From NCBI GenBank assembly GCA_902475535.1, contig CABRZR010000001.1, positions 186,001 to 250,000 on the forward strand: a stretch of 64,000 nucleotides of DNA, given 5' to 3'. Positions 8,953-16,657 of the stretch are shown piece by piece (within the stretch, counting starts at the first letter, position 1; every line of letters begins with the position of its first letter). Under the pieces are notes generated by a model that was not told the DNA's origin, did no database searches, and saw only the letters and a program-made list of their open reading frames with translations. Source of the stretch: QAMH01 sp900556425 (GTDB lineage: Bacteria; Actinomycetota; Coriobacteriia; Coriobacteriales; QAMH01). Both the position numbers and the translations under genes were made by a program.

Positions 8953-9450
8953 ATGAACACAAACGTAGCAAGATCGCTGGCTGCATTCGGAGTGGCGGGC
9001 GCGCTCATACTCGGCTCGAGCGCACCTGCCCTTGCAGCCGAAGATGACGCGACGATCGACGGCAAGCTCATGGGAGCCGTCACCCGCACTCTCAACGACG
9101 CGGCGCTCGCTTCGGGAAGCGCCATCGACGCCCAGAGCTATCTCGGCAACTTCGACGAACCCGTCGAATGGACGAGCTGCGGTGCCAGCACCTACGGCAT
9201 CGGCGACGGGCTCATGGGCTCGGGCTGCTCGGATGGCAGCATCGTGACCGAAAGCTCCATGGGCGTGGCGCATAAGACGCTCCCCTTGGGCACCCAGATC
9301 CAGATTATGTACGACGGCAAGGTCGTGAACGCGACCGTGCATGACCGCGGCCCCTTCATTACGGGACGTGACCTTGACTTGCAACCCGCCATTGCGTGGG
9401 CCCTCGATTTTGACGGCGTCGGTACGGTCCAGTACCGCGTCATGGCGTAA
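8953..9450 (+). CDS. RlpA-like double-psi beta-barrel secreted protein
   Basis: The preferred start is ATG 8953 (MNTNVARSLAAFG...), with GGAAAG upstream; the frame is open from 8905. This gives a 165-residue protein with a signal peptide ending near ALA-AED. The C-terminal half has RlpA/3D-type barrel features: ASTYGIGDGLMGSGC, TLPLGTQIQIMYDGK and VHDRGPFITGRDLDLQPAIA, where the DRGP motif is characteristic. Such domains bind or cleave peptidoglycan. There is no SPOR domain. A catalytic Asp is present in the DRGP motif, so lytic activity is possible but unproven. Confidence 0.82.
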   Translation: MNTNVARSLAAFGVAGALILGSSAPALAAEDDATIDGKLMGAVTRTLNDAALASGSAIDAQSYLGNFDEPVEWTSCGASTYGIGDGLMGSGCSDGSIVTESSMGVAHKTLPLGTQIQIMYDGKVVNATVHDRGPFITGRDLDLQPAIAWALDFDGVGTVQYRVMA

Positions 9451-9455
9451 GTTCC

Positions 9456-9929
9456 ATGGACGCGCTCGAAATCCAAAACATATGCGTGCGCAATGGCGCA
9501 CTCGACCTTGAGGTCGGCATGGCAATTGACACGCTGCATGTCACCGAGGAACAGGCCAATCGCATTCTCGAACTGCTTCCCAACCTTGCGAACCATGTCT
9601 GCGTGAACGGTGCCGGTGACGGCAGCTTCGGTGACGAGATCGTGGGTACGGAGCTCGCGCATCTGCTCGAGCACGTCATCATCGAGCTGCAGGGTAAGGC
9701 AGCTCCGCAGGATCGCCAGCTTGCCGGGCACACGTCATGGCTCGAGGAACTCGAGGTAACGGCTCCGCAGGGCTACGCCCTCATGCGCACGACGGTGTCC
9801 TTCGCCAACGACTTCGTCGCGCTTGGGGCGATGAACTGCGCCATCGAGATCATCGCCTGGGCGTTCGAGCCCGATGCGGACGACATGCCCGACGTCGATG
9901 GCATGATCGCCTTCCTTGCCGCGATGTAG
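9456..9929 (+). CDS. Stand-alone protein resembling cyanophycin synthetase N-domain (HxxEH motif)
   Basis: A 157-residue protein starting five bases after the RlpA-like gene. The segment GTELAHLLEHVIIELQ contains HLLEH (69-73) and resembles the N-terminal region of cyanophycin synthetase (CphA1), where an HxxEH-type zinc site has been linked to primer-generating hydrolysis. The rest (LEVGMAIDTLHVTEEQ, NHVCVNGAGDGSFGDEI, YALMRTTVSFANDFVALGAM) fits one compact domain. The ATP-grasp and Mur-ligase-like domains of CphA1 are absent, and no cphA or cphB is nearby. Its role is unknown; a small metallohydrolase is one possibility. Confidence 0.6.
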   Translation: MDALEIQNICVRNGALDLEVGMAIDTLHVTEEQANRILELLPNLANHVCVNGAGDGSFGDEIVGTELAHLLEHVIIELQGKAAPQDRQLAGHTSWLEELEVTAPQGYALMRTTVSFANDFVALGAMNCAIEIIAWAFEPDADDMPDVDGMIAFLAAM

Positions 9930-9980
9930 GCGCAAATCTATACTCTTCCCAAGACGTCATCTGCGTTCTGAGGAGGCACC

Positions 9981-11540
9981 ATGCACTGCGAACAGAAGCT
10001 CGCCGAAGGCCTGTATTGGATTGGCGGAGACGACAAGCGTCTCGGGTTGTTCGAGGCTAGTCATCCAGTGCCGCACGGCATGTCCTACAACAATTATCTG
10101 CTGCTTGACGAGAAGGTCGTGCTCTTCGACACCATCGACCGCGCGGTCGAGGAGCGTTTCTTCGAGACGGTCGACTATCTGCTTGACGGGCGCAAGATCG
10201 ACTACATCATCGTCTCGCACATGGAGCCCGATCACAGTGCCACGCTCGGTGCCATGGCCGCCATGCATCCAGAGGCACAGCTCGTCTGCACCAAGGTTTG
10301 CAAGACTCTTATCGGGCAGTTCTTCGATCCCGAGCTTGCAGCTCGTTGTCTGGTCGTGGGCGATGGCGACTCCATCGAGACTGGAGCGCACACGCTCGCC
10401 TTTGCGACGGCCCCCATGGTGCACTGGCCCGAGGTCATGGTCACCTACGATGTCGAGGATAAGATCCTGTTCTCGGCCGACGCCTTCGGCTCCTTTGGCG
10501 GCCTAGACGGACGTCTCTTCGATGACATGTACGATTTCGAGGACGAGCTCCTTGACGAGGTGCGCCGCTATTACGCCAACATCGTGGGCAAGTACGGAAC
10601 CCAGGTCAACGAACTCCTCGACAAGGCCGACACGCTCGACATCAAGATGATTTGCCCGCTGCATGGCCCCATCATCAGGGACAACATCGACCTGATTAAA
10701 TCCAAGTACCGCAGCTGGGCGAGCTATGAGCCCGAGGATGAGGGCGTTGTCATTGCCTACGCTTCGGTCTACGGGGGCACGCGCGACGTGGCCGAGAAGC
10801 TTGCCTTCAAGCTGAGCGATGCGGGCATTCACGACCTGGCCCTCTACGACCTGTCCGTGACCGACCCGAGCTACGTGTTGGCCGACGCCTTCCGCGCGAG
10901 CAACATCGTGCTGGCCTCCGTCACCTACAACGCGGACGTGTTCCCCAAGATGAAGGAGCTTGTCGATTGCTTTGTCGGACATAACCTGCGCTGCCGTCGC
11001 TTCTCGTTTATCCAGAACGGCAGCTGGGGTCCCATCGCAGGCAAGAAGATGATGGATGCGGTCGAGGCCATTCCCGAGCACGAGGTCGTGGGGGAGCTGT
11101 TCACCATCAAGTCGCGCATGACCGACGAACAAGACGGTGATCTCGACAAGCTGGCGCACGACATCGTCGATTCCATTCGCAATCCAGAAGAGCCGATTAT
11201 GGCTGACGTGCAGCATGTCGCTCCCGAGCCCACGGCCATCGTGGGCGCCGTCAAGCCGCAGGCAGCACCGCCCAGCAAGGAGCCCGTGCGCACAAAGAAC
11301 GGCATGCCTATCGCACCGGGGATGGAGGGCAAAGTGCGACCGCTCGACACACCTGCGGGTCCTGCCGATGATGACGGCCCTACCACCAAGGTCATCCAGA
11401 TCTGGCGCTGCACCTTCTGCGGTTACCAAGCCGAGGTTCCCAAGGGCACCGATATGGACACGTTCGTCTGTCCCGTGTGCCTTAAGGTCGGGCCTGGCCA
11501 GTTCATCCTCGTTCGCGAGAAGATCGTTCCCGTAAAATGA
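9981..11540 (+). CDS. Flavodiiron protein (O2/NO reductase) fused to rubredoxin-like domain
   Basis: A 519-residue fusion. Residues ~1-250 form a metallo-beta-lactamase-like diiron domain with HMEPDH (80-85) and further ligands around HWPEVMVTY and CPLHGPI. Residues ~255-400 form a flavodoxin domain (VIAYASVYGGTRDVAEKLA, then FIQNGSWGPIAGKKM) that binds FMN. After a flexible linker, the last ~50 residues carry a rubredoxin-like iron knuckle pair: C477/C480 in CTFCG and C497/C500 in CPVC. The family reduces O2 to water, or NO to N2O, protecting anaerobes. The fused rubredoxin can deliver electrons directly. GAGGAGG precedes the ATG. Confidence 0.93.
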   Translation: MHCEQKLAEGLYWIGGDDKRLGLFEASHPVPHGMSYNNYLLLDEKVVLFDTIDRAVEERFFETVDYLLDGRKIDYIIVSHMEPDHSATLGAMAAMHPEAQLVCTKVCKTLIGQFFDPELAARCLVVGDGDSIETGAHTLAFATAPMVHWPEVMVTYDVEDKILFSADAFGSFGGLDGRLFDDMYDFEDELLDEVRRYYANIVGKYGTQVNELLDKADTLDIKMICPLHGPIIRDNIDLIKSKYRSWASYEPEDEGVVIAYASVYGGTRDVAEKLAFKLSDAGIHDLALYDLSVTDPSYVLADAFRASNIVLASVTYNADVFPKMKELVDCFVGHNLRCRRFSFIQNGSWGPIAGKKMMDAVEAIPEHEVVGELFTIKSRMTDEQDGDLDKLAHDIVDSIRNPEEPIMADVQHVAPEPTAIVGAVKPQAAPPSKEPVRTKNGMPIAPGMEGKVRPLDTPAGPADDDGPTTKVIQIWRCTFCGYQAEVPKGTDMDTFVCPVCLKVGPGQFILVREKIVPVK

Positions 11541-11582
11541 GGCCGTCGGGCCGAACCATTGCCAAGCCAGTGTGCTTATTTT

Positions 11583-11790
11583 CTTCGATATTGTGAGGTT
11601 GTCTGACGGGCCGTGCAGAAAATTTTCGATTGTGTGAGGTTGTGGCAAGTCCCGTGTAAGGAATTTTCGATTATGTGAGACCACTTTGTCCGAGGCTTTC
11701 ACATAATCGAAAATTTTCTGCACGGACAGCATGTTCGTCTCACATAATCGAAAATTCTTTGCATGTGCAGCGCCGTTGATTCACACAATC
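11583..11790. repeat. Dyad-symmetric array of 41-bp repeats (3 forward, 3 inverted)
   Basis: This array fills the 425-bp gap after the flavodiiron gene. The core TCGATTNTGTGAG occurs forward with TGTGAG at 11592, 11633 and 11674. The inverted core NTCACANAATCGA has its CACA part beginning two bases after 11698, 11739 and 11780. Every step is 41 bp. Between cores the sequence varies, but GTGCAGAAAATTTTCGAT and its complement recur, so the array can fold into a long multi-arm hairpin. No coding potential is seen. From 11791 to 11947 I see nothing further except AT-rich sequence that may hold the next promoter. Confidence 0.85.
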
Positions 11791-11965
11791 GCGATTTATG
11801 CATCAAGGGCAATGATCCGCACCGCCCTTATTTCATTATTTGTAGGTTCGATAAAATGCGGGTTTCTTCTCCCCATATACATACGGGGGTGGTAACCTAA
11901 CCACATTGTGTTTCTGCTTGAATACAATGATTGTCACCAGCAATCCCAGGAAGGGCGTGGTTATC

Positions 11966-12385
11966 ATGAACAAGCCTCTCGTTTTCACTCTCGGAGCCGC
12001 CGTAGGAGCTGTTGCAGCCCTGCTTCTTTCGCCTAATTCCGGCGAGCGTAACCGCGAGATCGTCGCAGACAAGGTCGACTACTACACCGCTCATGGCGAG
12101 CAGGTTTTCCAGCAGACGGCCGATACCGTCCGCAACAAGGTCCGTGGCGTCGCAGATGTCGCCACCAACGCCGATGCAGACGACATCCGCGAGAAGATCA
12201 ACGAGGCCCGCGATCGCATCGCCGAGCAGATCACGCGCAATAGCTCCGTGCCTCAAGACGTTGCCGCCGATGTCTCCGATGTCGCCGCAGATGCGGCAGA
12301 GAGCGTTTCCGAGGCCGCAGATACTGCCGCGGATGCAGCTGAGGGTGCTGCCAAGGCCGCTGCGGACGCCGTCAAAAGCAAGTAA
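11966..12385 (+). CDS. YtxH-like envelope/stress protein
   Basis: The preferred start is ATG 11966, with GGAAGGG upstream, giving 139 residues. The N-terminus (NKPLVFTLGAAVGAVAALLLSPNSGERNREIV) is the typical YtxH-type glycine/alanine-rich hydrophobic segment followed by a PNSGE turn. The remainder is charged, alanine-rich and predicted helical (repeats of VAADVSDVAADAAE, then AADTAADAAEGAAKAA), resembling LEA-like stress proteins. It is probably anchored by its N-terminus. It lies 26 bp before a PRC-barrel gene with a similar helical tail, so the two may act together at the membrane. Confidence 0.75.
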   Translation: MNKPLVFTLGAAVGAVAALLLSPNSGERNREIVADKVDYYTAHGEQVFQQTADTVRNKVRGVADVATNADADDIREKINEARDRIAEQITRNSSVPQDVAADVSDVAADAAESVSEAADTAADAAEGAAKAAADAVKSK

Positions 12386-12411
12386 CGCTTCCGGCGTAAC
12401 GCCAATCGCAT

Positions 12412-13236
12412 ATGCCTTCAACTGACGATGCTCATAAGCTGCACGTCTACGTGCGCAATTCCAAAGGCGAGCTGAAGCGCTTCGGTCGTGTGCGCGCCAC
12501 CGTCTTTCATCCGAACGAGCCCCGCGTTGTGGGGCTCGTCATCAAACGCCCTGATGCGCTGCTCATGGTCAAGCGCAAGGAGCGCTTCGCCGCCATCGAT
12601 CGCATCGAGCCCGTCGAAGGGGGCATCAGCGTTATCGATGCCGCGGATTCCTGGGATACCGAGGCGTGCAGGCGCTTGGGTGTCGATTACGATGCGTGCA
12701 TCATTTGGGAGTACATGCCCGTGCGCACGGAGTCCGGTCAGGAAATTGGCCTCGTGAGCAACGTGGTATACAGCGGCGACGATTACACGATTGAACACAT
12801 CGACATATCGACGAATTCCGCAAATCGCGTGCTGCTGGGCAGTTCGCTCATCCCTCGCGAGCAGATTGTCGGGTATCGCGATGGCGCCATCATCGTCAAG
12901 GACACCGAGGCGGATGTCGAGGAAACGGGCGGTGCAGCAGCGGCGGCAGGTGTCGCCTGGGCAAAGACCAAGTATGCGGCATCGCAGGGCACGAAGAAAG
13001 CCGGCGAGGCCATCAACGAGGGCGCGTACAAAGCCGGCGAGGTGATCGGCGCCGTGCGCGACAAGGCGAGCAAGGCCGCCGAGGAGCACGAGGCCAAGAA
13101 GCGCGAGGCCCAGGAGCGCGGGGAGTACGTTGGCGTCGACAAGGCAGCAAACCTTCTCGGCAAGCAGCTCGGCCGTGCATCGGGCATGTTCAAGAGCTTC
13201 AAGGAGGAGTTCGACAAGGCCTCCCACGACGACTAA
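12412..13236 (+). CDS. PRC-barrel domain protein with charged helical tail
   Basis: A 274-residue protein. The first ~165 residues contain two PRC-barrel-like beta domains: GELKRFGRVRATVFHPNEPRVVGLVIKRP, and later GQEIGLVSNVVYSGDDYTIE followed by LIPREQIVGYRDGAIIV. The C-terminal ~100 residues are helical and rich in Ala, Lys and Glu (GTKKAGEAINEGAYKAGEVIG, EEHEAKKREAQERGE) and end in FKSFKEEFDKASHDD. PRC barrels often mediate protein or RNA contacts. The gene lies directly before rnr (9 bp), which may hint at a shared transcript. Another PRC-barrel protein is at 60160. The function is unknown. Confidence 0.75.
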   Translation: MPSTDDAHKLHVYVRNSKGELKRFGRVRATVFHPNEPRVVGLVIKRPDALLMVKRKERFAAIDRIEPVEGGISVIDAADSWDTEACRRLGVDYDACIIWEYMPVRTESGQEIGLVSNVVYSGDDYTIEHIDISTNSANRVLLGSSLIPREQIVGYRDGAIIVKDTEADVEETGGAAAAAGVAWAKTKYAASQGTKKAGEAINEGAYKAGEVIGAVRDKASKAAEEHEAKKREAQERGEYVGVDKAANLLGKQLGRASGMFKSFKEEFDKASHDD

Positions 13237-13245
13237 GGGGCTGCC

Positions 13246-15159
13246 ATGGCACGACGCAGAGCATACAGAAACCATGGTGCATCGCGCAGGTCGGGCGTAG
13301 GTCCCATCGGCACTATCGACATCCTCGCCCGCGGGTATGCGTTTTGCGACACCGACGAGGGCAGCTTCTTCATCCCCAAATCCGGGCTCGGAGGCGCCAT
13401 GCCCGGCGACAAGGTCGAGGTGCGTGTGAGCTCGCGCGACGTACCGCATGGTGCAAAGCGTACGGCCCGGGTGGTGCGCGTGGTGAGCCGCGCGACCGAA
13501 TACCTCATCGGCACGCTTGAAATCAACGACCCGCTCGCTGTGGTCGTCGCCCAGGACCCGCGCGTGCGCCATGACCTCTTTATCACGGACGGTCGTCTGG
13601 AGGGCGCCCAGGACGGTGACGTCGTGCTCGCGCGCATCACGAGCTATCCCGATCGTCACCAGCCCATGCAAGGCTACATCGTCGAAGTGCTCGGTGCGGC
13701 AGACGCTCCGGGCATGGACGTCGACATCATCATCCACAACCTTGACTTGCCCACGAAGTTTAGCCCCCAGGCGCTCGAGCAAGCCGAGTCAATCGAAGTT
13801 GACGTGGAGGCGGCCCTTGCCGAGCATGGCAGGCACGATCTGCGCATGCGCGACATCTTCACCATTGATCCGGCAGACGCCAAGGACTTCGACGATGCGA
13901 TCTCACTTGACGAGGTCGATGGTATGCTGCGCCTTGGTGTGCACATTGCCGATGTCTCGCATTATGTGGACTGGGACGGTCATATCGACATATGTGCACG
14001 CGACCGTGCGACGAGCGCCTACCTGGTCGATCGCGTGCTTCCCATGCTGCCCGAGAAGCTCAGCAACGACGTGTGCTCGCTCAGGCCCGGAACTGATCGT
14101 CTGACCATGACCTGCGACATGTACCTTGACCAAGCGGGCACGGTCAAACGATACGAGATTTACCCAAGCGTCATCTGCAGCAAGCGGCGCTTTAACTATG
14201 ACGAGGTGCAGGAAATCCTCGATGGCATGCATGACGACCCTTATGCTCCCAAACTCAAGCGCTTCGATGCTCTTGCAAAGCAGCTGCTCGCCCTGCGCAT
14301 CGAGCGCGGGGCCATCGACTTCGAGACGGTCGAAGCCAAGCCGAAGCTTGACGAGCGCGGCATGGTGACGCATGTCGAGTTGCGTCACAAGACCGAAGCG
14401 ACCTCGATGATCGAGGAAGCGATGATTCTCGCCAACGAAACCGTTGCGCGCCATGCGCATAGCAACCACATCCCCTTCGTGTATCGCGTGCACGAGCCGC
14501 CGAAGGCAGCGGCGCTCGAGTCGCTGCTCATCCCGCTGCGCGAGCTCGGCTACAACGTCTCGGAGCTGGCCACGGGCAATCCCATGGCCTTCCAGGACGT
14601 GCTCGACGAGGCGCGAGGTACGCGCGAGGAGCCGCTCGTGAATCACCTCGTGCTTCGCGCGATGGAGCGAGCTTTCTACAGCACCGAGCCCATCGGTCAC
14701 TTTGGCCTGGCTTCCACGTTCTACTGTCACTTTACGAGTCCCATCAGGCGCTATCCCGACCTCATGGTGCATCGCTTGCTCAAGGATGCGCACGCCATGG
14801 AGACCCACCTGCAGTGGCTTGCGAAGCATTCCTCGAAGATGGAGCGCATCGCCGAACAAGCCGAGCGCGATAGCGTCGAACTCAAGCTCTGCGAGTATCT
14901 TGCCGAGCACATCGGCGAGGTCTTCACGGGAACGATCTCGGGCGTTGTGCCACGCGGTCTGCACGTGCGTCTCGAAAACACGCTCGAGGGCTTCGTGCGC
15001 TTCGATTATCTGCATGGTGAATACCACGAGTTTGACCCGCTCACGCAAACGCTCGTAGGCGAGGAGACGGGACGCACCTATCGGATTGGCCAGCAACTGC
15101 GCGTGCGCGTCGAGGAAGTAGACCCGCGTGAGCGCAGCGTGTCGTTCTCGATTGCGTGA
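13246..15159 (+). CDS. rnr: Ribonuclease R (RNB family 3'-5' exoribonuclease)
   Basis: A 637-residue protein. An N-terminal cold-shock-like region (GTIDILARGYAFCDTDEGSFFIP) leads to the RNB catalytic domain, with DPADAKDFDDAISL at about 208-221 carrying the metal-binding aspartates. HIADVSHYV, DRVLPMLPEKLSNDVCSL, YCHFTSPIRRYPDLMVHRLL and a C-terminal S1 domain (FTGTISGVVPRGLHVRLE) follow. It degrades structured RNA from the 3' end. It is shorter than E. coli RNase R, mainly at the N-terminus, as in many Gram-positives. A long inverted repeat follows the stop. Confidence 0.95.
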   Translation: MARRRAYRNHGASRRSGVGPIGTIDILARGYAFCDTDEGSFFIPKSGLGGAMPGDKVEVRVSSRDVPHGAKRTARVVRVVSRATEYLIGTLEINDPLAVVVAQDPRVRHDLFITDGRLEGAQDGDVVLARITSYPDRHQPMQGYIVEVLGAADAPGMDVDIIIHNLDLPTKFSPQALEQAESIEVDVEAALAEHGRHDLRMRDIFTIDPADAKDFDDAISLDEVDGMLRLGVHIADVSHYVDWDGHIDICARDRATSAYLVDRVLPMLPEKLSNDVCSLRPGTDRLTMTCDMYLDQAGTVKRYEIYPSVICSKRRFNYDEVQEILDGMHDDPYAPKLKRFDALAKQLLALRIERGAIDFETVEAKPKLDERGMVTHVELRHKTEATSMIEEAMILANETVARHAHSNHIPFVYRVHEPPKAAALESLLIPLRELGYNVSELATGNPMAFQDVLDEARGTREEPLVNHLVLRAMERAFYSTEPIGHFGLASTFYCHFTSPIRRYPDLMVHRLLKDAHAMETHLQWLAKHSSKMERIAEQAERDSVELKLCEYLAEHIGEVFTGTISGVVPRGLHVRLENTLEGFVRFDYLHGEYHEFDPLTQTLVGEETGRTYRIGQQLRVRVEEVDPRERSVSFSIA

Positions 15160-15167
15160 TCGGGACG

Positions 15168-15259
15168 GAGGCGGGGGTGCCTGGCACGCTGTCTCATATC
15201 ATCGGCATTTTATCAGTTTTGGCCAGTTTTTGAGACAGCGTGCCAGGCACCCCCGCCTC
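15168..15259. terminator. 29-bp perfect inverted repeat after rnr
   Basis: The arms 15168-15196 and 15231-15259 are perfectly complementary over 29 bp, begin GAGGCGGGGGTGCC and end in TGTCTCA/TGAGACA, and have a 34-nt AT-richer loop. The stem is very strong, but no T-run follows, so it may be a mobile palindrome or a bidirectional stop. The TGAGACAG/CTGTCTCA tip recurs at 63068-63096, and a weaker relative is at 18891-18921. Confidence 0.75.
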
Positions 15260-15282
15260 AATAATTCTTCGCGTGAAATACA

Positions 15283-15316
15283 AACACGCGCGCGTGTTCG
15301 GGTGATACCCTATACT
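15283..15316 (+). promoter_or_regulatory. Palindrome next to a likely -10 box before the glycosyltransferase
   Basis: AACACGCGCGCGTGTT (15283-15298) is a perfect 16-bp palindrome. TATACT at 15311-15316 could be a -10 box 61 nt before the start codon. A good -35 is not evident. The palindrome would overlap the -35 position, fitting an operator. This is inferred from layout. Confidence 0.35.
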
Positions 15317-15376
15317 AGTTGTGTGCCAAATGGCCCTGATGCCTTGCAAAACGTAGTCCGAGGAGAGACGTCTCGC

Positions 15377-16630
15377 ATGAACCTGAATCCGGCAATCGTT
15401 ATTCCCACGTACTGGTGTGGGCGCAGGTCAACGCACTCGATTAATCGCGGTGTCGTGTACGACCATATGACTCCGATCGATCAGCCGGGCGAGCTGCCCC
15501 GTTGCCTAGAGTCGCTGCGCCATGTCGTCGGCGTCGACCGCATCATCTTGCTCGTCGCAGCCGAGCCGGGCGTCGAGAATCAAGCGTCCGAGCGCGTGCG
15601 TGCCATCACCGACCATTTCATGGATCTCAACATCGTGGTCATCGGTGATGCCGAGATGCGCCACATCCACCGCCGCTTCGAGCAGGTCGGCGTGGGCGAG
15701 TACAAGGGCGCGGCCTGTCTCACGGGCTACGGCGCCATCCGCAACCTCGGCCTCATCGTTGCCTCGATTTTCGGCCACGACACGGTTGTGTTTATCGATG
15801 ATGACGAGGTCATTCCCAACGCGGATTTCCTCGAGCGCGCGATGCATGGCATTGCCTGCAAGACCCCGACGGGCTCGATCATCACGGCCAAGACGGGCTT
15901 CTTCTACGATAGCTACGATAGCCCCAAGGCTCCCGAGGACGTGCCCTGGTACGATCGCTTCTGGAACAAGGCGGCCGATTTCAACGATTACATCGACGGT
16001 GCCCTGAGGGGCCCGCGCCTGAGCCGCTCCAACGTATGCTGCGGCGGCTGCATGGTGCTGCACGCGGATTCGTACGGCAGCATCGCCTTCGACCCGTGGA
16101 TTGCCCGTGGCGAGGACCTCGACTACCTCATCAACGCGCGAATGTACGGCAATGACGTCTGGTTCGACAACCAGTTTAGCCTGCTGCATCTCCCGCCTGA
16201 GGGTTCGCAGCATTCAAGCCGCTTCGAGCAGGATGTCTATCGCTGGTTCTACGAGGTGCGCAAGATCGAGTTTGCCAAGACGCAGATCGACCTCATGCAG
16301 ATCACGCCCTCGACGCTCGATCCCTATCCCGGCCCGTGGCTCGATCCATCCATTCATCGCCGTGCGCGTCTTACCGCGTATCTGCGTGCCATCGGCCATA
16401 AGGAGCATGCCGAGTACTTCCGCATTGGCAACAAGACCATCAAGAATGCCGGCGAGTTTGCGCGAGAGAACTGCGCCAACTATTTCGAGCTGCAGCATCA
16501 GTGGCCCAACATCGTGCGCGCCATGTGGTCCAATTCGGCACTTGCCACGCAGCTTGGCACGAGCGGCCTGCAGAGCTCGTCCGCAAGTTATACGAGCCGC
16601 TTCTCAGCAGTTACGGCCGAGCAAGAGTAA
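15377..16630 (+). CDS. Family 2-like glycosyltransferase
   Basis: Start ATG 15377 is chosen because AGGAGAG lies 9 nt upstream and the protein then opens with the beta-strand NPAIVIPTYWC; the frame is open further upstream without support. The product is 417 residues. A GT-A fold is suggested by VVFIDDDEVIPNADFLERA, where DDDE (141-144) is the metal/nucleotide-sugar site, and by GEDLDYLINARMYGNDVWF further on. There are no membrane segments. The C-terminal third (LTAYLRAIGHKEHAEYFR) is helical. The sugar and acceptor cannot be told. It is followed within 28 bp by a LytS-type kinase gene. Confidence 0.78.
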   Translation: MNLNPAIVIPTYWCGRRSTHSINRGVVYDHMTPIDQPGELPRCLESLRHVVGVDRIILLVAAEPGVENQASERVRAITDHFMDLNIVVIGDAEMRHIHRRFEQVGVGEYKGAACLTGYGAIRNLGLIVASIFGHDTVVFIDDDEVIPNADFLERAMHGIACKTPTGSIITAKTGFFYDSYDSPKAPEDVPWYDRFWNKAADFNDYIDGALRGPRLSRSNVCCGGCMVLHADSYGSIAFDPWIARGEDLDYLINARMYGNDVWFDNQFSLLHLPPEGSQHSSRFEQDVYRWFYEVRKIEFAKTQIDLMQITPSTLDPYPGPWLDPSIHRRARLTAYLRAIGHKEHAEYFRIGNKTIKNAGEFARENCANYFELQHQWPNIVRAMWSNSALATQLGTSGLQSSSASYTSRFSAVTAEQE

Positions 16631-16657
16631 GTACCTGCGCACGGAAGAGGCAAAGCG

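Noticed and set aside
11583..11790. CRISPR array
   Set aside because: The regular 41-bp step looks CRISPR-like, but the cores are short and degenerate, orientation flips in the middle, the intervening sequence is partly shared, and no cas genes are near.
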